Assembly: GCA_001414345.1 (NCBI GenBank)
Contig: LLCB01000451.1
Span: forward strand, 1-35,066
Direction: 5' to 3'
Source: Hymenoscyphus infarciens
Taxonomy: Eukaryota; Ascomycota; Leotiomycetes; Helotiales; Helotiaceae
Length of the DNA: 35,066 nucleotides
Position numbers and translations under genes: made by a program. The notes beneath the pieces are model-generated. The model saw only the letters and a list, made by a program, of their open reading frames with translations. It was not told the DNA's origin and ran no database searches. Within the stretch, counting starts at the first letter, position 1, and each line of letters begins with the position of its first letter. Of the stretch, positions 10,496-19,230 are shown in pieces.

Positions 10496-13047
10496 ATGAT
10501 GGCTACCACGCCAAACAATTACGAATCTCCACGGCATCGGTGCACCTATGAAGGTTGTGGGAAAAGCTTCCTACGACCTGAACACTTGACGAGACACGCT
10601 GGGAGCCATTACAAAACTCAGACCTTTGTCTGTCAACTTTGTCAAAAGGAATTTTCCCGTAGGTACGTGTTTATCGTGTTTATTCATTCGTTATACTTGC
10701 CACTTCATTCATTTACTACAATTTTTCTTTCTGAATACTCCTAGACATCACTGTGTTAAATGGTTACAGCAAGTTTGGTGGTCATTCACGAAAGTCTGAT
10801 GCTTTTACCCCAGTTAATCAAGCTTTGATTCCAAATGACTTACTTTCCAAATCTCCGATCTCCTCCCCATTCCATAAGAATATTGCTGTAAATCGTCGTA
10901 CAGTGGTTCATCCCTCACTGAAATTTCCACAGTGACAGCCTTAGACGTCACATGAATAATAGCCATGGAGAGGTCTTGAAATTACCACCCTCTGGCAACA
11001 TCAACATCAAAAGGGCATGTGTTTCTTGTCAAGCAGGTAGCCTCAAGTGCGATGGCACAGAGAAATGTCCAGCCTGTTCGAATAAATCAGCTCCTTGTGT
11101 ATACGAACAGCAAGATGTTGAGATGCTTGATGGAGGTTCCAGTGTCGTTGACGAACGCCGTACCCCTGCCACAATCGATGTTCTCATCAACAATAACACC
11201 AATGTTGCTTCAATCGACAAAATATTGATTACAAACCATACAATTTTGACTGCTTCTTTATCAAGCGCCTTGATTTCGAAGGATCCTGGTGTCATAGATT
11301 GGACTACGTTCAAGATACCATCTCCTTCTCCGGGTTCAAACACCAGCAATTCTACGGTCGGTTACTATTTGGAAGCAAAATTTGAGGATTTGATAACCAT
11401 GAGTTTCATCAGAGAGGAATACATCGATCTCTACTTTACCCACTTCCATCAACGTTGGACTATTTTACATTATCCTGTACTTGACCAGCATGGCGTGTCT
11501 TCAATAGTTGCTTCGGCAATTGTTATGATTGGTTCTTGGCTTTACGGAACTCAGGAGTCAAGAAAGACAGCCATTGCGATACATGAGAACATTATGGATC
11601 AGCTAATCTCGCAATTAGTAAGTATAAAGAACTCCAAATGTTCAAGCTCACAAGATTTTAGTCTCGAGCCCCCTCTTACGGGAGCTTCCTGACAGCGTCA
11701 ATGCCTCTCTACCAAACCTCTTTATTAAACATCATATTTGGTCTCTATTGCGGAAAAGAATCACTCAGGTCACGAGCAACTATCTTACGAAACATTCTCG
11801 TTGCTGTTCTCCGCGAAGTTGGACTTTTCAATCCAGCGACGACCTATGAAGATGACAAACCTGGTTACTTCATAGTATTAAAACTCTCATCCCAAGAAGC
11901 AAGAAAACGGTTGGCCATATATTTATTCAAGATTGACGGCTATTTAAGTATCCTCAAAGGCCAGCCTCCACAACTTCATCCCGAAGAATTTCACTTTAGT
12001 CTTTCCAGTACCTATGCAACATATAATGCGGACGGGATTCTTGAATTCGAGAAGCGATACGCGATGGAACCGGTCTTGCGGAATCAGAAAAAAATTCGGG
12101 ATATGCTCAAGGATCCCCAAATTTCGACGTCGCTTCCGGACCATCAATTGCTCATCGAAGACATCACGCTTTGTTTGTGTAATATGCATCCATCAATATG
12201 GCAGCTCTCGCAAAACAGTCAAGACTCCAATGCTGATGAGTTGAGCAATACTTTGGAACGCAGCGCCATAAGAGGACGACTGGAGGTTTTCAAAGCAAAG
12301 ATTATGGCCTTCCATATTGTCATCGAAAATGCAAAAACGCGTCCAGAGCAGTATCTAGAACCTTTTCGATACTACCATGGTTGTGAAGAGAAGACACAAG
12401 GAGGATGGCAAGATAAAGTTGCTTCAAGGGCACAAGGCCTTCTGAAGGATTCGTTGATGCTTTATCATCTTCTCTGCATGAATCTCTATACCGACATCCC
12501 TTTGTTGCAGACAGTATCTCGAACTCATCTCAAAACTGACCTCAATGACGTCGCAAAGGAGAAAGTGAACCTGTTGAGGGAATGGACAAAAAGTCCAGAT
12601 ATGAGACGTTCATTATGGCATGCCACCGAATGCATTTCTCTTTTTGAGAATCTCCGAATGGATCTCAGTAACACTGCAACGGGCCTGGAGAAAGATATCC
12701 TTGATCCAATTGCTTACATTGCATTATGTACCGCGGTACTGATCTTGTCTACATACTGCACTTTCAACTTCTGCCTCACATGCGCCTCGACTGCAGGCTC
12801 TCAGGTTGATGGTTTATTCGAAAACTGTCCCACCATCGATATCCTTGAACTCAGCACGGGTAATGAGACAGAGCCGAAGAGAGAGACTTGGATTGCAAAG
12901 GGACATTGTGTTCGTGTGAAGCACAAGGGAGCGAAGTTGTGTCTTTGTACGCGTGATTTCTTGACCACAAGGTTTTATTCTATTTTGCCGAAAGATTGGG
13001 CTGTTCCGGAGTCTTTGGTTCTTGGAATTTTTGAGAAAGCTCCGTGA
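10496..13047 (+). CDS. Transcription factor with two C2H2 fingers and a Zn2Cys6 cluster
   Basis: Three exons (10496-10662, 10933-11617, 11662-13047) encode 745 aa. Finger 1 uses C16, C21, H34, H38. Finger 2 uses C46, C49, H62, H67 and is completed across the first intron (270 bp, donor GTACGT, acceptor CCACAG). The acceptor at 10932 restores the canonical C-x2-C-x12-H-x4-H spacing. A fungal binuclear cluster follows (C85, C88, C95, C101, C104, C111; C-x2-C-x6-C-x5-C-x2-C-x6-C). Near residue 220, YFTHFHQRWTILHYP marks the start of the fungal-specific transcription factor middle domain (PF04082-like), running through most of exon 3. The second intron (44 bp, GTAAGT...TTTTAG) is phase 0. It is a nuclear DNA-binding regulator. 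Its targets are unknown; the divergent NmrA-like gene and the palindrome between them suggest local or self regulation. Confidence 0.9.
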
Positions 13048-13392
13048 TTCGGAATGCTGAAAGTAGTGGGATTGGTGGCATATCGGGTCAGTTCCACTTT
13101 GGGATTTTAGGAAATATTAAGTGATGGAGTGACAAGCTAGTACAAGGGGCTCTAGGAATCCAGAAAGGCAACATGAATCTAACTATTCTAGCCTTGTAAG
13201 ATCATTGAATGGAGTTTCCAAATCTTAATTGAACAATCAAGGGAGCAGTGTAAATTACTCTACTCCTGACTCGTTACAGATTCCTACACTCCCCTAATGG
13301 AGTACTTTATTTGGAAATTGTTTTTGTTCTATTTCTATTAAAAGGCAACCAGTAGGGAATCTTCGCAATATAAATTTCAAGTGACGTTCCAA
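13048..13392. other. 3' flank of the transcription factor gene
   Basis: Moderate-GC sequence with no open frame of note. It ends where the terminal-repeat element begins. Confidence 0.5.
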
Positions 13393-13875
13393 GGGCCTGT
13401 TTAGCTCGCACATATTAGTCCTTTTTTAAAATATACACTACTAAAGAAAAGGTAATATATATATACATCTTATAATATATACTAACGTTTAGCTAGCATA
13501 TATTATAGTATACACTTTTGCTAGCACTTCCTTTAAATCTGTGTATAAAGATATACACTACTAAAATTAAATAATAACTTCTTAACCTTTAACTTTTATC
13601 TATTCCTAGAACTCCACCACCACTAGTACTAGTACGACTCTACTATGAATACGCTACTCTATCGACGTCGGCTATAAGCAATAATTAGAGCCTATACTTA
13701 TATAAAGTTAGGATTATATAAGGAAACACTATTCTGTCCTAACGCTAGCATAGTACCCTTGCTAGCGTAGAAAATTAGCGAAATTTCAACATATTCACTC
13801 TTACTAGAAAACAATCGCCACCGCCTTCCTAAAAAGGTTTAGCTCTATACGTAAAATTAGATATAAATAATAAAT

Positions 13876-14007
13876 AAAGCTTGTAATAATAATAAAAGCT
13901 CGTAATAATAACAAAAGCTTATAATAATAATAAAAGCTTATAATAATAATAAAAGCTTATAATAATAATAAAAGCTTATAATAATAATAAAAGCTTATAA
14001 TAATAAA
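13876..14007. repeat. 19-bp minisatellite, seven units
   Basis: Seven tandem copies of a 19-bp unit (consensus AAAAGCTTATAATAATAAT) with the GCT core at 13879, 13898, 13917, 13936, 13955, 13974 and 13993, a strict 19-bp period. The first three units carry variants (GCTTGT, GCTCGT, AACAAAAG); the later ones are almost identical, consistent with recent expansion on one side. Confidence 0.9.
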
Positions 14008-14286
14008 CCGATAAACTATATACTATTGAATAAAGCGCTTAAAAAGCTTAAATCTAAGGAGAGCCTAATTAGGCTAGCGCTTTCTCTTTACCTTCTATTT
14101 ACGCTAGGTACTAGTATACTCTCTAACTAATTTTTATAAAACGTTGTACTAAGGTCTATAGTAATCTGTTTATCGACTTCTATCTATTACTCTACGTTCT
14201 CTAGCTTCTAACTTAACTAATAAGGTAAAATGGCTTAAATTCACTCTTATATATAAATAGAATACGCTTACTCCTAGCAGGTGGGT

Positions 14287-14307
14287 GTAGGAGGGTGTCC
14301 CTCCTAC
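14287..14307. other. Perfect hairpin in a GC-rich island of the element
   Basis: GTAGGAGGG and CCCTCCTAC form a perfect 9-bp stem with a TGT loop. It lies in a short GC-rich patch (about 14270-14340) surrounded by AT-rich DNA, close to another GGGG...GGCTAGCCCC symmetry. Confidence 0.6.
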
Positions 14308-14713
14308 TAGGGGGTCTAGAGGGCTAGCCCCTTAGAGAAAAGAGTAAAATACTTCTAGTAGAGTGAATAGGAGGATAAGGGGGCGAGTTACGTGGTGGCG
14401 CTCTTGGTACACTAGGGACCTCTGCTAGCGTTGAGCGCAATCTATAATATACGCCTTTTATCTTGTGATGTAATAGTAGTTAAAGTAGTGGACTTTTAGT
14501 AAATTAACTAAAACCGACGATAGTTCCACCAAATATTAGTATAATATGTACACTAAGATATACACTAAATATATGCAAGGGAGCCAAATAGTAATCACTA
14601 ATTATTAATTAAAAGTGACAAGATGATTAAATATGTACGAGCACCTTTTGACTCTGTCCTCGTGGACAAATCTCATATATCTAAATTGAATTATATGTGA
14701 GCCAAACAGGCCC

Positions 14714-16482
14714 AAAACTATTATTTCAGACTCAAATTACCAGTAGCGGAAGAACAAATGCTCGGTTCAAAAGGCAGCAGCCAAAAGGAGAGACTTTTGG
14801 TATTGCGAAAAGGAAACCTTACCGTCACGGTCCATTCAAGCCTGGAGTGAAAATACAGCTGAAAGTGTCGGATAGACCTATACAAGCGGAATTCTTCGGC
14901 AGTGACCATTTTTTCAAAACCAGCAGAAATTGCGACAGCCTTCTGCTCAGAGAGTGTACGTTCCCTAAACTGATTTCTTTCAAAATTGGGCAGGTAGTGT
15001 GCACTTTTGGCAGTGTTGGTAACTCTTTCTTTTGTGTAAAAGAAGCATGCCATCGAATTATCCACCAGCTGGCAAGAACAGCCTTTTTCAAAGAGGCCAA
15101 AACCTCAATTCAATCCAGCCACCTTTATTATATGTAGATAGTTGAATACTCTTTCGTCTAGCTAGAATGTCAAGTAAATTAAACACTCTATAAAACAACT
15201 TCTATAATTGTCCCTTCAAACTAACATGACCCACTCTTGAACCATTTTGAGGGAAAAAGCAAACTTTGCAGATAATCTGACAATAGAAATGGAATCGATA
15301 CTAGTTTTAGATTCGACAGTAACTCGGACACCTTGACGTGTTTAGTCCCCACGACAAGGAAAGTAGCTATAAGTTAATAAGTCGAGCTATTGACTACGTA
15401 AGAAGTAAAGCCCTAGCAGTACCTCTTTTTGCACAGAACATATCGCCAAAAAGGAGCAGTTTGAATATAAACGCGGACAAGGCTAGATAGGTGGCTGTTA
15501 TATAACGCGAGTAGCTAGAATTTATAAGTATGGAGTAGGAGTTAGTAGATATAGTAACGTTTATGCCCACCTTCTCAAGACCTTTTAATAGTTAGAAATT
15601 GCTTAGAGTAAGTAACTTGAATTGACATAGAAAGTTGGAACAACAAGGGCCGAAGAGGTATAGATAATAATCCAGTGAATTTACTGCCATATTGATGTCC
15701 ATCTGTATGTAGGCTTATTTAGGAAGCCAACGATTCCAGAGGTATTTAAACGAACCCGAAATAAACACCCACAACCCGGATGACTTTACAATGATACAAT
15801 GGAGCTTCTATGGGTGCCGTTCTTCCCGTCAGGAAACAAGCAAAGAAACTTGCTGCGATAAGCAGAAATTAGCACGGTAGCACCCCTTCACAACTATCCA
15901 CTTGATCACGCCATTCCAGAAGTCCAGGGGAGAATCCGAACTATCCAAAATTTCGATAGTAGGAACAATATCGGAACTACCTCTAAGAATGACAGCAGAA
16001 ACTGCCACAGCTTGTAAATGTTCAGTTTAATATCCCAGAAGAGGATCAAAAACACGGTGACAGAGTGCAGTTAAATTATCAATCCTCGCTGTCAAGATTC
16101 ACAGTTTTTCGTGAGGGAACGGCTCCAATATCCTCGAGTGAATACCTCAGGGTTAATGTGGGATGATGAGAGGTGATATAGACATCACATGGGCGGCGTG
16201 GGGCGGAGTAGATCTAAGGACAACATAAAGCCCCCACAACTTGGGTTTTCCTAGGCTCCTAGTGCTTCAGATGTCGGGGTTTTGAGAGAGGGAAAGAAGG
16301 CGGAATGCAAGGGAAAAGGATAGGATGGCGAGAGGTAAAAAGGAATTATTGTATATACCAGCACGCCAACCTACTGGATTTTGGAGCCACAGCAAATACA
16401 GAGCAAACAGAACTCCCACCAAAACACCCCTCCGAAAAAAGCCCCAACCCAAACTCCCTCTCAAACATACCCACCCTTACAC
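14714..16482. other. Intergenic region without a supported gene
   Basis: From 14714 to about 15140 the DNA is of normal composition, with open frames on both strands (146 codons on plus, 114 and 91 on minus) but no recognisable domain or convincing start. 15140-16260 contains nothing I can identify. 16260-16482 is the 3' flank of the transporter gene. Confidence 0.45.
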
Positions 16483-18366
16483 TTATCCTTTCTCACCCAA
16501 CCCAACCTTCCTCTCCCACAGCCTAATCCACCTCTTCCACGAGATCTCACTCCCATCAATCCGCCCCGGCCAAAGTAGTCGTTTGAAGACAATTGCGCGA
16601 ATCATCATGAAAAAGATGATAAGCCACAGACCAACAAGTAACGCAGAAAGCACTGTGCCAAAGATTTGTATAGCGTTGGAGTCGAGGGCCTCCCCGATGG
16701 CTAGGGTGGCTGTTATTAAGGCGGTGTTAGGGAAGACGTATGAGTACCTGTTTTCTCATTAGCTATTTTTCAGGAAGTCGAGATGAAGGGAGGGGAAAAA
16801 GGAAAAACAAAGAGAGGGAGGAAGGCGGGGTTATCAAGAACGTAGAGAGATGGAAAAGTGGAGAGGCAACATACCAAGTCATATCAAAATGAATATGATG
16901 TTTCTCATTATTACCATGTAAAAGCATCACCTGCCAATGCGCGCCAACACTCACCAGGAAAAACCACAAACACAATCCCCAAATCCACAACCCCACCATA
17001 ATAGAAAATAATCGCAGGAAAAACGCTGCATCTGTGTTCCCCAACCAGCCATTGGGCATTATTTTCCCCACGTCACTGCCGAGTTTCACGATCCCGACGA
17101 CGGTGAAGCCACTCGGCCCGACGGAAATAAACTAATGAGATTAACAAGAAGTAGGGAGAAATAGGGCACAAGGGGAATGGAGCGTACCATTCCAGGTCTA
17201 GTGTTTTCCCGGGGAAGTTTCTGCGTCATGAGACGGTATATATAGGCACTATATATCATTAAGCTAACCATGAATCCCGTGCCTTGTATCACAATCGCTC
17301 CGTATGCTATAGCGATGGAATTTATTCGCGAAGCAGCGGCTGCGTTGGGGAGAGCTGCGATGATGCTGGAGGCGAGGGGCGCAATCAATAGGGCGGGGTA
17401 GGCGGGGAGTATCCAGATTGGTGTCATTGTGTGGATTGGAAAAGTCCTGCAGATTATGAGATTTATTTTGAGGAAATTTAGGGGAGGAGGAGACGCACTG
17501 GGTTGACCATATTGTTAGGTACATCCCTGAGCTGACGATGAAGCTCAAGGATGCGTAGAACCAGAAGGAGACTTGCATTACTGTTTGGAACCACTGTCCT
17601 GTTTGTGGAATTCCATATTGTGCCATGTTTATTAAAATCGTTCCTATTCTATTTGGCGTTAATTAGGCCGTGGTGCTGGGCTGGGTTCGAACTGCTTACG
17701 ATACAACCTGTATCCAGAAGGTTAGGTGATAAACTCCAGAGCGAGGGAAGCGGCACCTACACATGCGGGTATAAACAACGACTCTGAAGGACTTGTGAAA
17801 GACGATTTGAAAGATCCCGGGTTCCACTTGAACCGCAAGGTAATAAGAAAACAATTCATCAGAAAAAGTAGAATATTGAAAAGGAAGATGACGACACCAA
17901 TTATTCGAAGCCATTGGGATTGATATGGTACTTGACAGTGTCAGTACTCGGGTTTCTAGGCGAACAGGTTCTTCTACACACTTGAATGAAGTACATTGGC
18001 AATTCCACCGGTAGCCATGGTCATGGCATACCACGTCCATGTATAGCAGCCAATTCGATCCCGGAGCCCAAACTTCCTCTGCTCCGCCTCTTCATCGCTC
18101 TGGTGCGTGTTCACGATTGCGCTGGTGCCATGACCCGGATCGCAGGTTTGGCATTCTCCGTCCTTCATATATGTCTGGTGATTCCTCGCATAGGATAGCC
18201 GTCCATGCCGTCTCGCCTGACGCCCAGCTCCATTCTCAACATTCCCATTGCCAGTTCCAAAGAAAGCCTCCTCATTCTCGGGTGTGGTGGGTGCCATTGG
18301 CGATTCGTAGCCATTTTCAGGAAGCTGGTAGGTCAATCTTCCTGGTAAAGATGTCGCTGTCGACAT
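16483..18366 (-). CDS. C4-dicarboxylate/malate transporter, TDT (SLAC1/Mae1) family
   Basis: Seven exons on the minus strand (18366-17982, 17930-17761, 17707-17700, 17648-17499, 17446-17188, 17131-16875, 16747-16483) encode 497 aa in one frame. After a hydrophilic N-terminus (~110 aa), the TDT pattern runs through about ten membrane helices: YTWTWYAMTMATGGIANVL, WLRIIGVVIFLFNILLFLMN, SPSESLFIPACVVSIGTILIN, TQTFPIHTMTPIWILPAYP, RPGMFISVGPSGFT (pore-helix region), and MTWYSYVFPNTALITAT near the end. The family exports or imports malate, succinate or sulfite across the plasma membrane. All introns have GT-AG ends; five of the six are 51-56 bp, the last 127 bp. Exon 3 is only 8 nt (GTTGTATC) yet is needed to give PAC-VVS-IGT in frame. 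A GC3-rich short ORF overlaps the 5' end. Substrate is inferred from family only. Confidence 0.9.
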
Positions 18367-18533
18367 TTCTTGAAGATGCCCTCTTCCGGCGGGGTTACGA
18401 AGATCTTGGAGATGGCATAGAGCACGATCACGACGTTGGGTTCGAGCGTCGTGAGGGCGTAGCTGAAGTTTACCAGCGTCGTGATGAAGATGAGGATGTT
18501 GAGGACGAGCGAGCCGACATTGGTGATGGCCAT
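18333..18533 (-). CDS. Short, GC3-rich membrane ORF overlapping the transporter start (possible uORF or small protein)
   Basis: A 66-codon frame starts at an ATG in good context (CCCAATGGCC) and ends at 18333, overlapping the transporter ATG (18366) in a different frame. The product is hydrophobic, with probable helices at residues 5-27 and 33-46, then TPPEEG and a basic tail. Of its first 56 codons 49 end in G or C (about 88%), whereas the overlapping transporter exon is near 50%. Such bias without stops suggests real selected coding sequence, or an imported fragment. If transcribed with the transporter it would act as an overlapping upstream ORF repressing it. It could also be a truncated exon of another gene. 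I do not recognise the protein. Confidence 0.4.
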   Translation of the reverse strand: MAITNVGSLVLNILIFITTLVNFSYALTTLEPNVVIVLYAISKIFVTPPEEGIFKKCRQRHLYQED

Positions 18534-19230
18534 TGGGAAGGACGGGAGGATGGAGGGGGGGGGGGGGGGTTATTTGGGGTTGGGTTGGGTTGGGTTGGGT
18601 TGGGGGGGGGGGGGGCAGGTTTGGGGTTTTTGGGGGCCGGTGGGGTGGGGCCTGGAAGGAATTTAAGGGTTGTTGGGGAGGAATTTGCCTTGTTAGGGGG
18701 GTGGGGGGGGTACGGTTGGTACTATCGTCATCGAAATTTGGTGGAAAGGCACCTCGGGTAAGGGTCGGATCTTTGGAAATGTGAGGGGTGGGCGGAGTGA
18801 TTTGCTAGCCCACGCTAATGCAAGATAAGGCAGCATTCGGCAGAAAGGTCAAAGGTCACACCGCTTTAATATTGAGCGACGCGACCTTTCACTTTCCCCG
18901 CGATTCAACAACAACAACACCACCACCACCACCGTCAGAAACCCGCAACAGTGACCTCGAAATCTCTGCCCGCTCTCGTTAATCAATCCAATGCTATTCA
19001 CCAACTAACCAACAACACTTACCTTCTAGTCTTCTTCACCGCGCCTTGTTTCCATTTCCATTTCGACAAGTCATCTCCAGGTCCATTTGTGTACAGCCAT
19101 CTTAGCATCGTCACAACGCTCATCACAGTGCACCACACGGGGCGGAGCTATCGCAAAATCGGAGCGTACCAGATGGCGGTCAACAGGAGCAGACTCTCTC
19201 AATTGCCTCCAGCATGATGCAACCTTGGAA
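18534..19230. promoter_or_regulatory. Divergent intergenic region with G-rich tracts
   Basis: It separates the minus-strand transporter/short ORF from the plus-strand 612-aa gene. The transporter-proximal half is extremely G-rich on the plus strand (18554-18720). The half next to the 612-aa gene is CA/CAC-rich (18905-18940), typical of a fungal 5' leader. No gene is seen. Confidence 0.5.
18554..18615. repeat. G-runs flanking a (TTGGG)n tract
   Basis: A G run (18554-18569) is followed by about six GGGTT-type units (18575-18604) and another long G run (to 18615). On the transporter's coding strand it reads (CCCAA)n and poly-C just upstream of the short ORF. The plus strand has many closely spaced G-triplets and could fold as a G-quadruplex. 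It is not the TTAGGG telomere repeat. Confidence 0.7.

Larger units (their letters stand above)
13393..14713. mobile_element. Candidate decayed DNA transposon or MITE with terminal inverted repeats
   Basis: The left end GGGCCTGTTTAGCTC, followed by GCACATATTA, is mirrored by the right end, whose complement reads GGGCCTGTTTGGCTCACATATAA. The arms agree over about 24 bp with one A/G difference and a 2-bp indel. Related sub-terminal copies of the GTTTAGCT..GCA motif occur inside (about 13487 and, inverted, near 14575-14597), as does a repeated ATATACACTACTAAA (13431 and 13551). The interior is AT-rich and RIP-like, with a 19-bp minisatellite and a short GC-rich hairpin island. No transposase frame is visible and no clear target-site duplication was found, so the superfamily is open; the GGGCCTGTTTGG start resembles PIF/Harbinger-type MITEs. 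Confidence 0.5.

Noticed and set aside
10753..10935. Separate small gene within the first intron of the transcription factor
   Set aside because: It has no recognisable features, and splicing over it restores a canonical zinc finger. It was treated as intron.
14697..15137. 146-codon plus-strand frame next to the TIR element as a transposase remnant
   Set aside because: No transposase motif or other domain is visible on either strand, and overlapping frames are equally open.
18575..18604. (GGGTT)n as an interstitial telomere repeat
   Set aside because: Filamentous ascomycete telomeres are TTAGGG. The unit here is TTGGG and sits in a longer G-rich, low-complexity tract.
18039..18761. 240-codon plus-strand open frame
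   Set aside because: It is antisense to the transporter first exon and the GC3-rich ORF. Its Asp/Glu- and Gly-rich composition comes from complementing C-ending codons and G-runs.
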